Source: Microvirga aerophila
GTDB lineage: Bacteria > Pseudomonadota > Alphaproteobacteria > Rhizobiales > Beijerinckiaceae
Direction of reading: 5' to 3'
Assembly (NCBI RefSeq): GCF_003332305.1
Contig: NZ_QOIO01000039.1
Coordinates: forward strand, 1-52,900
Length of the DNA: 52,900 nt
The translations under genes were made by a program, and so were the position numbers. Below are positions 25,248 through 32,291 of the stretch, piece after piece (position 1 is the stretch's first letter; every line of letters starts with the position of its first letter). A model generated the notes under the pieces. That model had not been told where the DNA came from. It saw only the letters and a list, made by a program, of their open reading frames with translations, and made no database searches.

Positions 25248-25316
25248 TCACAGGTCAATGGCGCGACCTGCGGTGGTCTCACGGGTGAGGTCGAGCCCCA
25301 CGAAAGAGGACGTCCG
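25248..25316 (-). pseudogene. C-terminal relic of a second Phd-type antitoxin
   Basis: The minus strand encodes SSFVGLDLTRETTAGRAIDL and a TGA, the C-terminal tail found in Phd antitoxins of PIN toxins and comparable to the relic at 15503-15625. No toxin follows; instead the AbrB antitoxin gene begins 55 bases on. Confidence 0.5.
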
Positions 25317-25709
25317 CACGGCAACCGGGATACCATCCCGCACAGGCGGTTGGTGGCGGACGGGATGGCACGCCCGGTTCCAGTAGGGACACTGTCGAAG
25401 GCTAACCTCCCCAAGGGACGGTGACCCGACCAGAGCTTGGGTTTTGCGAGCCCAGCGCAGGTTATCCCTCCTTGAAGCCGGCCTCGCACAACAACCGGAT
25501 GGCCACTTTCCGATGCGAGAGGGCGCGGCACTCACAACGGTCCGCGTGCAGGAGGTGCTGGAGCAGGTCGGTCAGACCCGACTAGGATGAGCGTGCGCCG
25601 ATGCATAGGGCTTCGTCAAGTCGCGGATGATGTGAGGTCCGGGAGGTATCACGGTGCGCTGCCGCTAAGCTCCAGCAGAGGGCTTTCATCGGCCTCTTAG
25701 AGGACTACA
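25317..25709. other. Intergenic region without a recognised gene
   Basis: About 390 bases separate the antitoxin relic from the MNT gene. The long minus-strand frame crossing this stretch is compositionally random upstream of the relic and was not called. Confidence 0.35.
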
Positions 25710-26096
25710 TTGTTGATCATGGCTTCTCGGGTCCATAGCCCCGCGCTTCGGGGAGGACTGCATATCGACCCCGCCGTCGAGATGGCAGCTGTGCGCCTGG
25801 CCGAGGCAACGGACGCCGAGGCCATCGTTCTGTTCGGCAGCAGGGCTCGCGGCGACAACGATGGCGCCAGTGATTGGGATCTCTGCGTCATCCTGCCCGA
25901 CAATGTGGAGTGGGGTCGCTTCACCCCTGTCACCCTCTGGCCGCTGGTTTCCGACCTCGGGATCCCGATCCAGGTGGTCCCGATTCGGCGCTCGGTGTTC
26001 GAGGAGAAGAAGACCGGGATCAACAATCTCAGCCATGACATTGCCAGGGATGGCGTGGTCATCCATGGTCGGCCTGACCGGACTGCCTCACCGTGA
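25710..26096 (+). CDS. MNT-type nucleotidyltransferase antitoxin (of a MNT-HEPN pair)
   Basis: The 128-residue protein has the minimal nucleotidyltransferase signature: IVLFGSRARGDNDGASDWDL, in which GS and the D-x-D pair bind nucleotide and metal. MntA-like antitoxins transfer AMP to a conserved tyrosine of the HEPN RNase toxin and so silence it. The third carboxylate, normally in a V-D-V strand, appears to be Q here (PIQVVPI), so catalysis may be weakened. The partner HEPN gene follows with a 32-base overlap but carries frameshifts. ATGs at 25710 and 25719 are both possible starts. Confidence 0.8.
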   Translation: MLIMASRVHSPALRGGLHIDPAVEMAAVRLAEATDAEAIVLFGSRARGDNDGASDWDLCVILPDNVEWGRFTPVTLWPLVSDLGIPIQVVPIRRSVFEEKKTGINNLSHDIARDGVVIHGRPDRTASP

Positions 26097-26384
26097 GGTC
26101 TGGTTCCGCAGCGGCTTGGCTGGCGACAGCGGCGAAGGACCTCGATGCCGTTGCCTGATCAGAATCTTGAGATGGCAGCCTATCACACCCAGCAAGCGGC
26201 CGAGAAAGGCGTGAAGGCCCTGTTGACCCATCTCGGGATTGCGTATGCGAGAGGACAGCACGGCCATGACATTGCCCTCGCTGCGGCTGGAATTCCGGCG
26301 TCACACCGGTTGGCCAAGGCGCAAGCGCTTGGCTTGGTCCTACTGCGTGTTGCTCCCTTCCTTGCGTTCGTCCTGCCAGAATAA
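26065..26384 (+). pseudogene. Broken HEPN-domain toxin
   Basis: Protein similarity is spread over three frames. After the start (GLPHREVWFRS) the expected sequence AWLATAAKDLDAV is in the next frame and ends at a TGA; PDQNLEMAAYHTQQAAEKGV and KALLTHLGIAYARG follow in another frame, beginning in the piece readable from 26145. The tail (GIPASHRLAKAQALG…) then departs from HEPN proteins and ends early. At least two indels and a C-terminal truncation make the toxin inactive, while the MNT antitoxin gene in front is open. Confidence 0.75.
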
Positions 26385-26398
26385 GGTCAGGGGATCGG

Positions 26399-26446
26399 CC
26401 GATCCACAGTCCGCAGCGGCGCAGGCCTCGTCAAATGCTTTGGTGG
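26399..26446 (-). pseudogene. Second C-terminal relic of the RSTGPRT-type family
   Basis: The minus strand encodes ATKAFDEACAAADCG, nearly identical to the relic at 21471-21545 and homologous to the end of the intact gene at 27639. The surrounding DNA (CACAGTCCG-x-AGCGGCGCAGG) is conserved between the two relics. Confidence 0.5.
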
Positions 26447-26528
26447 CCAACCGGCCCGCTGAAGGCTTGCACCAGCTGGGCCCCACCTTTATCTTACTAT
26501 CGTCTTACCTTCCTAGGAGAGCACTCTG

Positions 26529-26804
26529 ATGCCCAAACCCGGACGGCTCACTACAAAAGTCTCAACTAAGGGCCAGGTCATCCTTCCAAAGGCCATCCGG
26601 CAGCAACGACGCTGGGATCCTGGGACCCATTTGACGGTCGAAGACACACCGGAAGGCGTGCTTTTGAAAGCCGCCCCGCTGTTTGCTCCGACCCAGCCGG
26701 AGCATGTGTTCGGATCCCTCCCGAGCAATGGGCCGCCCAAGACGCTCGACGAGATGGACGCCAGCATCATCGCGGAAGCCAAGCGGCGACATGCTCGCGA
26801 TTGA
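26529..26804 (+). CDS. vapB: VapB-type antitoxin (SpoVT/AbrB)
   Basis: The 91-residue protein MPKPGRLTTKVSTKGQVILP continues KAIRQQRRWDPGTHLTVEDT, a clear AbrB-like DNA-binding hairpin; the C-terminal SLPSNGPPKTLDEMDASIIA is the toxin-binding part. AGGAG stands before the ATG. It overlaps the toxin gene by 14 bases. A diverged copy lies at 24941-25192 on the other strand. Confidence 0.92.
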   Translation: MPKPGRLTTKVSTKGQVILPKAIRQQRRWDPGTHLTVEDTPEGVLLKAAPLFAPTQPEHVFGSLPSNGPPKTLDEMDASIIAEAKRRHARD

Positions 26805-27180
26805 TACCAATGTGATCGTCCGGTACCTGACGGCCGACCATCCGGTGCAGGCCCCGCAGGCGCGAGCGCTCATCGATGGCCATGAGGTTTTCGTTGGCAC
26901 AACCGTTCTCCTGGAAACAGAATGGGTGCTGCGCAGCGCCTACGGCTACTCTCCGGTTCAGGTTGGTGAAGCTCTTCGCGGCTTCGCGGGGCTTCCACGG
27001 GTCACCCTGGAGGACCCTGCTCTGGCCGCGACAGCTCTGGACTGGATGGGGCAGGGAATGGATTTCGCGGACGCTCTTCATCTGGCGAAAGCGGAGGGCT
27101 GCACAGCCTTTGTAACTTTTGATCGCCCGCTTGCACGGGCAGCAAAGCGGCTTGCCCAAGTTACGATCCGCCAGCCTTGA
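26791..27180 (+). CDS. vapC: VapC PIN-domain ribonuclease toxin
   Basis: The 129-residue protein has the PIN acids in MLAIDTNVIVRYL, TVLLETEWVLRSAYG, MDFADALHLAKAEG and VTFDRPLARAAKRL. It begins inside the antitoxin gene, which couples their translation. The gene is complete and the pair is likely active. Confidence 0.93.
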   Translation: MLAIDTNVIVRYLTADHPVQAPQARALIDGHEVFVGTTVLLETEWVLRSAYGYSPVQVGEALRGFAGLPRVTLEDPALAATALDWMGQGMDFADALHLAKAEGCTAFVTFDRPLARAAKRLAQVTIRQP

Positions 27181-27234
27181 GCGGGCAAGTCTACCAATTG
27201 GGAAACACTTAACCGCTTCGCAATCCATGCCGCG

Positions 27235-27384
27235 TCAGGTCCAGTCCTGTCCGGCTGTCTTTACGGCTGCATTCGGGATGCCGGCTGCGTTGCCAGCAAT
27301 GGCGCGCCTCGCCCGCTGCCGATCGGGGCCGGTGCTGCGGTGCGCGTTGACCCAGTTGGCGATAAGGCGCTCCGAGGATGTCAT
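27235..27384 (-). pseudogene. N-terminal relic resembling the RSTGPRT-type family
   Basis: A minus-strand ATG at 27384 opens a 49-codon frame beginning MTSSERLIANWVNAHRSTGP, which resembles the start of the intact protein at 27639 (MTSSKRMAANKANAQRSTGP) and then loses similarity. It may be a decayed copy, placed 250 bases downstream of the intact one. Confidence 0.4.
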
Positions 27385-27638
27385 GCGCTAACGCCGCGCG
27401 CTGCCATCAGAGGCCGGTTGCGAAACGTCGAGGATGTCATCGTCCGTGGTGCGGTGTCGGTGGAAGGGAGCCCGGCAGCGCTCTATCTCGGCCGGCGCTT
27501 TGTGGCGGCGTGTCTTCCATCGTGCTGAACCGGTTCATCAGCTCAATGTCATCGAGTTCGTTCGAAAGCCCCACTCGCCATCACATCAACGTTATTGGTG
27601 CAACCCGTTGCACTCGGTCCTATCCATTCCGTCAAGAC

Positions 27639-28214
27639 TCAGTCTACGTTGTTTGCTCCAACATTCGCGGCGGCCTCCCGGAGCTCTTCAAAGACTTTGA
27701 TAGCCTTGTCGCGACGCGAGTGGGAGCGTCGCTCGTAGCGTTCGAGCTTCTCAAGCTGGGTAATTAGCACGCTTAGGTCTGCAGTCGGCTCTTGAGTCTG
27801 GCCATGGCCTTTTCGGGTGCCAGAAGGTCTTTTTAAACGCGTCCTCCCATCCCCTCCCTTGGTGCTTTGCTCCCCATCCGCACCTTCAGATACAGAGGGC
27901 TGCGGCTCAGGCTCCCACAACGATAGTTGGTTTAGGAGATCGGATCCGGCTGCTCGCGCTCTGAGGACATCAATTGCAGCTTCAGCCACTCTTACTGCAG
28001 CTTCATGGACACTTTCGTCCGCCCCAAGGTTCTCGACAATCCTACGTGCGAGTTGAGCGACATCCTCTGCCAGTTCCGGAATGTCGGAGATGGGCACGGC
28101 CAGACGGTGCTTGGACGCATTTAACCTGGAGTGAGACTTCCCTGCTACAGTTCGTGGACCAGTGCTCCTCTGAGCATTGGCTTTGTTTGCAGCCATTCGC
28201 TTGGATGACGTCAT
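27639..28214 (-). CDS. RSTGPRT-type conserved hypothetical protein
   Basis: The 191-residue protein starts MTSSKRMAANKANAQRSTGP, followed by RTVAGKSHSRLNASKHRLA, a pattern shared by many bacterial proteins of unknown function (A-N-x-x-N-A-x-x-S-T-G-P-x-T then a basic N-A-x-x-H motif). The rest is helical with a low-complexity middle (EGADGEQSTKGGDGRTR), and the C-terminus LEKLERYERRSHSRRDKAIK is also characteristic. The basic N-terminus suggests nucleic-acid contact, but no function is known to me. It follows the gene at 28253 with a 38-base gap on the same strand. Relics of the family lie at 21.5, 26.4 and 27.3 kb. Confidence 0.65.
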   Translation of the reverse strand: MTSSKRMAANKANAQRSTGPRTVAGKSHSRLNASKHRLAVPISDIPELAEDVAQLARRIVENLGADESVHEAAVRVAEAAIDVLRARAAGSDLLNQLSLWEPEPQPSVSEGADGEQSTKGGDGRTRLKRPSGTRKGHGQTQEPTADLSVLITQLEKLERYERRSHSRRDKAIKVFEELREAAANVGANNVD

Positions 28215-28252
28215 TCTACAGCCGCCAAATATTCATGTCCCACCATCTGGGT

Positions 28253-28873
28253 TCAGCCTGGTATGTCATCGGCTTCAGATTTAACCCGGCGCGCAAGAGA
28301 TTCGCGGCGACGCTCGATCTCGCTTAAAGCTTTGTTCCGGCGAGCATCTGCGCTCGCGATCATTCGATCAATGCGCTCGATTTCAATGAGCTTATCTGAC
28401 AACGCCTGCGCCATGACTGAGTCCAGGTTCAAGCCGCGCTGTTTCAGGATTGCCGCCACCTCTGCATGAGCGTCCACCTCGCCCTCAAGCCAGCGACTAC
28501 CGAGTGTCTGGAGTTCGCTTCTGTCGCGCATGATCGAACTAACGGGATCATCAGTTACCTGTATAATCCGCTCGAGAGCGGTTTTTCGGGCAGTTAAGAG
28601 CAAGCCGGCTTTCAGCCGTCTGAGGCGTTGCGACTCCCAGATCAGATCGACGATGTCCTTCACCCATATCGCCTCAAGGATGTCAGTGGGATCGACCGCA
28701 GCGGTCGCCTTTGAAAGAAGCTCATCGTATGCTTCTGTCGTTTCACCGAGGATGATTGGGCGTTTGGCAAATAGGGATCCTAAGTCCTTCGGAAAGACTC
28801 GCATATCGGAAGGCTGAGCGTCGGCAGGGCGGGTTCGAGTGCGTACGGTACGGGGCGTCGACTGTTCTGGCAT
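28253..28873 (-). CDS. Helical conserved hypothetical protein
   Basis: The 206-residue protein is almost entirely alpha-helical and highly charged: AYDELLSKATAAVDPTDILE, AIWVKDIVDLIWESQRLRRL, MAQALSDKLIEIERIDRMIA, SADARRNKALSEIERRR. It has no transmembrane segment or catalytic motif. I believe similar proteins neighbour the RSTGPRT-type family in other Rhizobiales, which fits the tandem arrangement here. Their function is unknown. The N-terminal 20 residues are Thr/Arg/Pro-rich and probably disordered. Confidence 0.65.
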   Translation of the reverse strand: MPEQSTPRTVRTRTRPADAQPSDMRVFPKDLGSLFAKRPIILGETTEAYDELLSKATAAVDPTDILEAIWVKDIVDLIWESQRLRRLKAGLLLTARKTALERIIQVTDDPVSSIMRDRSELQTLGSRWLEGEVDAHAEVAAILKQRGLNLDSVMAQALSDKLIEIERIDRMIASADARRNKALSEIERRRESLARRVKSEADDIPG

Positions 28874-28987
28874 GGCTGGAAACGAATTGCTCTTGGGCTA
28901 TGTGGATTGTGCTCGGTCTTTAGAGCGAACGGGCGCATGGATAGCGCCTATCTTAATGCATGCGAAGCACTAGATGAGATGCCGGCC

Positions 28988-29287
28988 TTATTTTTCATTC
29001 TTTGCACTGAGCTGCTCCACGCTCGGACTATCGGTAGTGGTGTTGTGAATTGGATGGCGTAAGCGGACACCGGCCCCGCCGCCATTCTCAGGGATGAACT
29101 GAACTCCAGCTGCCTCCAATGCCCGACAAAGAGCCTGCAGCGTCGGGCCGTGGGCATTCAGACGACCTGGCTTGGTCTCCAACCGCTTAATCGTTGGAAG
29201 CGACACACCAGAGGCTGACGCCAGAGCCGTCTGATCCCACCGTAGGAGGGCGCGGGCGGCTCGGAGCTGCTCACTCGTATCTAACAT
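28988..29287 (-). CDS. XRE-family helix-turn-helix repressor
   Basis: The 99-residue protein has a single XRE HTH domain: RAARALLRWDQTALASASGV, SLPTIKRLETKPGRL, then LQALCRALEAAGVQFIPENG, the usual C-terminal extension of short phage-type or TA-type regulators. ATG 29287 is preferred to a TTG three bases upstream. The nearest operator-like palindrome ends nine bases... upstream of this start, so the protein probably represses itself as well as the divergent gene at 29384. Confidence 0.88.
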   Translation of the reverse strand: MLDTSEQLRAARALLRWDQTALASASGVSLPTIKRLETKPGRLNAHGPTLQALCRALEAAGVQFIPENGGGAGVRLRHPIHNTTTDSPSVEQLSAKNEK

Positions 29288-29295
29288 CAAATTTA

Positions 29296-29362
29296 GATCC
29301 TAATAGCATCAAATGATTCTATTGGTATTGACACGACGGCATCATATGATACTAATAGTATC
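29296..29362. promoter_or_regulatory. Three operator palindromes and a strong divergent promoter
   Basis: Three copies of a 15-base palindromic element lie between the XRE gene and the divergent ORF: GATCCTAATAGCATC (29296-29310), GATTCTATTGGTATT (29315-29329) and the perfect GATACTAATAGTATC (29348-29362). On the plus strand a consensus -35, TTGACA (29328-29333), is followed after 16 bases by TACTAA (29350-29355), so the third site covers the -10 element. This is the layout of a repressor-controlled switch: the XRE protein would shut off the rightward operon and, through site 1, its own gene. Confidence 0.65.
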
Positions 29363-29383
29363 GTATTCGCTTGAGGTTCCACT

Positions 29384-29704
29384 ATGTCATACCGTCGCCG
29401 AATTAGTTGGTCTGCCGCAATGCGGGATTTTCGTCATGAGAGAGTACCTCGCACTTCAGTCAATGCCCTTGTGGCTCAATCCCTCGCTGTCGCCAAGGCC
29501 TACGATGCACTTAGAGCGCTACAGGCGCGTCCTCTGACCTGCGGAGGCCGCTACAACCAATCTGCTATCATGGCGCTTGCGCTCGCTCTAGCGCGGAAGG
29601 AGCGAGCCAAAGGATCTCAAGCAGCTTGGAAGACCCTTATGAGTTCTGCTCTGAAGTTTGCTTGGACACGAGCCAAGGCAACGCGAGCAGCAGTAACTCA
29701 CTAG
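29384..29704 (+). CDS. Hypothetical protein under XRE control
   Basis: The 106-residue, strongly basic protein begins MSYRRRISWSAAMRDFRHER and continues helical (NALVAQSLAVAKAYDALRAL, SAIMALALALARKERAKGSQ, SALKFAWTRAKATRAAV). GAGG lies seven bases before the ATG. It is the first gene rightward of the operator cluster and probably the most strongly regulated. No family is recognised. The high Arg/Lys content and Ala-rich helices hint at nucleic-acid binding, which is only a guess. Confidence 0.6.
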   Translation: MSYRRRISWSAAMRDFRHERVPRTSVNALVAQSLAVAKAYDALRALQARPLTCGGRYNQSAIMALALALARKERAKGSQAAWKTLMSSALKFAWTRAKATRAAVTH

Positions 29705-29783
29705 TCCGGCAGAACTCTTTTCCAAACGCAGCCTTGAACCTTTGAGCGGCTGCTCACCCTGAGGATCATAGGGACCAGCGATA

Positions 29784-30065
29784 ATGCGAAAAGCAAAATA
29801 CCGACGTGGTTCTAATCCCCCAACATCAGCCGAACGGGCTTCAGATCGCGCAGGCGGCATTGCAACCGTTGCATCTTTAGGCGTCCAGGCACGCCTAGTT
29901 CGTGTTGATCCGCTTCGTGAGTGCGAGGTTGCAGCTCTGATCTCGTCTTATGAGAGATTGTGCGTTGAATGGGATCGCCTGCTCCAGCGGGCTGTCGACC
30001 TTCTAGGAGAGGATTTGCGAATAGACCGAACCGGCGACAGCTCCTCCCATTCGACTTGTGACTGA
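29784..30065 (+). CDS. Small hypothetical protein, second gene of the XRE-controlled set
   Basis: The 93-residue product has a basic N-terminus (MRKAKYRRGSNPPTSAERAS) and a helical core RLVRVDPLRECEVAALISSY followed by WDRLLQRAVDLLGEDLRID. That core is similar to the ORF at 31504 (RLVPISADRESKLARLIASG, WESLFRQVADLFSDDVR), which shows the family is duplicated within 2 kb. The gene lies 79 bases after the first ORF and only 8 bases before the HNH gene. No function is known. Confidence 0.6.
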   Translation: MRKAKYRRGSNPPTSAERASDRAGGIATVASLGVQARLVRVDPLRECEVAALISSYERLCVEWDRLLQRAVDLLGEDLRIDRTGDSSSHSTCD

Positions 30066-30073
30066 GGCCTCTT

Positions 30074-30448
30074 ATGCCATTCGTTGACATCGAAGATCTG
30101 AGCACCACGGTCCGCCGGAAGCTCACGCCTCATCGGCGCCTTCAGGTTTGGGAGAAAACGGGTGGTGTATGTGTCCTATGTGATCGCAAGATCGACGGCG
30201 TGCGTGAGCGCTGGATCGCAGAGCACATGCGCGCTCTTGAGCTCGGCGGTCCCGATGATCTGGATAACATGGGACCTGCGCATGCGGCCTGCGCACTCCT
30301 CAAAAACCAAGGTGATCATCGACGTGCAGCGCAGGCGAAGCGGCAGAAGATCCAATACATTGGTGCTGATGCATCCAAGAGGCCCTTGCCATTTGGAAGA
30401 GCGAGCCCGTGGAAGCGGAAGCTGTCTGGTGAGATCGTCCCGCGATGA
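30074..30448 (+). CDS. HNH endonuclease
   Basis: The 124-residue protein has an HNH nuclease core: GGVCVLCDRKIDGVRERWIA with the zinc-binding C-x-x-C, EHMRALELGGPDDLDNMGPA with the catalytic His and Asn, and HAACALLKNQGDH. The arrangement is that of phage-type HNH nucleases that cut DNA during packaging or as homing/defence nucleases. GAGG lies six bases before the ATG, and the gene follows the 29784 ORF by 8 bases, so it is likely in the XRE-controlled operon. No terminase or capsid genes are nearby, which argues against a complete prophage. Confidence 0.88.
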   Translation: MPFVDIEDLSTTVRRKLTPHRRLQVWEKTGGVCVLCDRKIDGVRERWIAEHMRALELGGPDDLDNMGPAHAACALLKNQGDHRRAAQAKRQKIQYIGADASKRPLPFGRASPWKRKLSGEIVPR

Positions 30449-30644
30449 TCATGCTATCGCTACCAAGCGACAACCCGTTCGGTCTCCAGGACCATGGTGT
30501 TTGTGGTTGTGATACCAATGCTCTCCGCAGCTGAAGAACCTTTGGGAGCGTTGTAAGGTACAGCCAGGGTGCCCGAACCCGCCTCGGCCTTCTTGGGTGG
30601 TGATGGTAGCGAGAGTAGGCTTGCGTCCTGCCGTCAATCGCCTA

Positions 30645-30670
30645 GATATACATCTATCGGAATGTATATC
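30645..30670. promoter_or_regulatory. Operator/promoter of the AbrB-PIN pair
   Basis: GATATACAT (30645-30653) and ATGTATATC (30662-30670) are perfect 9-base inverted arms with an 8-base spacer, directly before the antitoxin gene. TTGCGT at 30621-30626 plus GATATA at 30645-30650 (18-base spacer) would make a promoter whose -10 sits in the left arm, so antitoxin binding would repress it. Confidence 0.6.
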
Positions 30671-30682
30671 ATGGAGAGCCTG

Positions 30683-30913
30683 ATGCAAGTCGCCAAATGG
30701 GGCAATTCCCTTGCGGTTCGCCTCCCTGCTGCCGTCGTTGAAGCCCTGGGGCTCAAGGAAGGCGACGATATCGAGATTACGGTCGCGGGATCCCGAACTT
30801 TCGCGGTCGCGAAGAAGCCTGAGGTGGCCGAGGTGCTAGCCAGGTTGCGCAAGTACCGCGGCCGCCTTCCCGAAGGGTTCAAGTTCGATAGATTCGGGGC
30901 CAATGAGCGCTAA
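30683..30913 (+). CDS. MazE/AbrB-type antitoxin
   Basis: The 76-residue protein starts MQVAKWGNSLAVRLPAAVVE and continues ALGLKEGDDIEITVAGSRTF, a textbook MazE/SpoVT-AbrB fold. The C-terminus (RLRKYRGRLPEGFKFDRFGA) is the toxin-binding tail. ATG 30683 is chosen because GGAG lies six bases before it; in-frame ATGs at 30662 and 30671 lie within the operator. It overlaps the toxin gene by 11 bases. Confidence 0.9.
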   Translation: MQVAKWGNSLAVRLPAAVVEALGLKEGDDIEITVAGSRTFAVAKKPEVAEVLARLRKYRGRLPEGFKFDRFGANER

Positions 30914-31319
30914 GCCATTCCTCGACACCAACATCGTTCTCTACCTGCTGTCCGGCGATGCGACCAAGGCTAACCAAGCTGAGGCTCTTCTCGCACAGGG
31001 CGGTACGATCAGCGTCCAAGTCCTCAGCGAGGCCGTGAATGTCATGACCAAGAAACTCACGATGGACCTGGACGAGGTGTGCGACGTCCTTGCCGGAGTT
31101 CGGTATGCCTGTGATGTCCAGCCGGTCACGATCGAGACACACGACCAGGCGCTCGACATCATGTGCCGCTACGGCTTCTCGATTTATGACAGCGGGATCA
31201 TCGCGGCGGCGGCCGGCGCAGGCTGCACAACCCTCTACTCCGAAGATCTGCAGGACGGCCAGAGAATTGGCCCAGACCTGACAATCACCAATCCGTTCAA
31301 GCAGGACAGCGCTAATTAA
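30903..31319 (+). CDS. PIN-domain toxin (VapC-like)
   Basis: The 138-residue PIN protein has acids in KPFLDTNIVLYLL, VQVLSEAVNVMTKK, SIYDSGIIAAAAGAG and TLYSEDLQDGQRI. This type is common with MazE/AbrB-like antitoxins in Alphaproteobacteria. The gene overlaps the antitoxin gene, is full length and appears functional. It is the rightmost TA locus before the polysaccharide genes. Confidence 0.9.
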   Translation: MSAKPFLDTNIVLYLLSGDATKANQAEALLAQGGTISVQVLSEAVNVMTKKLTMDLDEVCDVLAGVRYACDVQPVTIETHDQALDIMCRYGFSIYDSGIIAAAAGAGCTTLYSEDLQDGQRIGPDLTITNPFKQDSAN

Positions 31320-31503
31320 CTCGCTAGGCTATCGGGCAGCCCTTTCCCGACCCCATAGTCCTCGTGGCAAAGGTCTTGACAAAAAATCCCGTCAAATCGC
31401 GTTCACCCATTCCCGCTGCTCGAACTTAAAGGCAGCCCAAATTCGCTTTAGGAATTGCGCGGAGCTACAGGACTCCTTCTTCGCACCTATCGCGGCTTTA
31501 GGA

Positions 31504-31782
31504 ATGCGCGTGCGCCTCGTCCCCATCAGTGCCGATCGCGAGAGCAAGCTCGCGCGTCTCATCGCGTCCGGTGAGACCTCGCGTCTCGAATGGGAGAGCC
31601 TATTCCGGCAGGTGGCTGATCTTTTCAGCGATGACGTTCGAAGCATTCAGGCCTATGCCGCGCGACCTTGTCCTGCTATGAGGCCGATAAAATGTCCGTT
31701 TTCCGTTGCAGGTGCCTTGGCAGATCATCCCGCGAGGTGTTCGGTCAATGTCACTTCAGAAATCCTTATGATCCCCTCGTGA
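31504..31782 (+). CDS. Hypothetical protein, paralog of the 29784 product
   Basis: Residues 1-50 (MRVRLVPISADRESKLARLI, WESLFRQVADLFSDDVRSIQ) resemble the core of the protein at 29784; the remaining 40 residues look random, so the 3' part may be out of frame. A GTG at 31510 preceded by AGGA is an alternative start. It is either a small paralog or a truncated copy. Confidence 0.35.
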   Translation: MRVRLVPISADRESKLARLIASGETSRLEWESLFRQVADLFSDDVRSIQAYAARPCPAMRPIKCPFSVAGALADHPARCSVNVTSEILMIPS

Positions 31783-31865
31783 TAATGTAATTCTGTTACG
31801 GTCAGCCGAGAGGTGGACCCGGCTCCCATTTCTCACGACAACAAGTAGGGCTTGAACAGAAAACT

Positions 31866-32291
31866 ATGCGTAGGCTCACCGCATTGATCAGACAACATTA
31901 CATGACTCTCACGGTGCTCTCCCGATGGGCTGCCTGGCTCCTGGTTTGCGCCATTGTGGTCTTCACCCTGTCACCCATCGAACTGCGACCGGTTACGGCC
32001 GCGCCTGCGAACTGGGAGCGGTTCGCCGCTTTTGCCGCGATAGCGGCTCTGTTCTGCCTTGGCTATCCTCGACGTCGGTTGCAGGTTGTTTGGCTGATGA
32101 TCGGGGTGGCTGGGTTGCTGGAGGTGCTCCAGCACCTCGCCCCGGGCCGGCATAGCCAACTCCCTGACGGAATCGTAAAAGCCGCTGGTGCGCTCTTGGG
32201 GGCGGGGCTTGTCGTGGTGGCGGAACGCGCGCTGGAGCGGTTTGGGGTTGATTTCGGGCTCCTTCGCGGTCCTCGTGCTACCTCCTCCTGA
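31866..32291 (+). CDS. VanZ-like membrane protein
   Basis: The 141-residue protein has four hydrophobic helices and the VanZ-type pattern: LLVCAIVVFTLSPIELRPVT in the first, NWERFAAFAAIAALFCLGYP in the second, GLLEVLQHLAPGRHSQLPDG with the conserved E-x-x-Q and D, then a last helix. VanZ-like proteins often lie with polysaccharide clusters, though their role is unclear. It is probably in the inner membrane. It stands at the left edge of the export locus and reads towards it. Confidence 0.75.
   Translation: MRRLTALIRQHYMTLTVLSRWAAWLLVCAIVVFTLSPIELRPVTAAPANWERFAAFAAIAALFCLGYPRRRLQVVWLMIGVAGLLEVLQHLAPGRHSQLPDGIVKAAGALLGAGLVVVAERALERFGVDFGLLRGPRATSS

Noticed and set aside
25248..25535. Minus-strand frame of 95 codons as a complete antitoxin
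   Set aside because: Only its last 20 or so codons resemble a Phd tail; the upstream part is not protein-like.
30074..30448. HNH gene as a sign of a prophage
   Set aside because: No terminase, portal, capsid, tail or integrase genes lie anywhere in the window, so a prophage cannot be supported.
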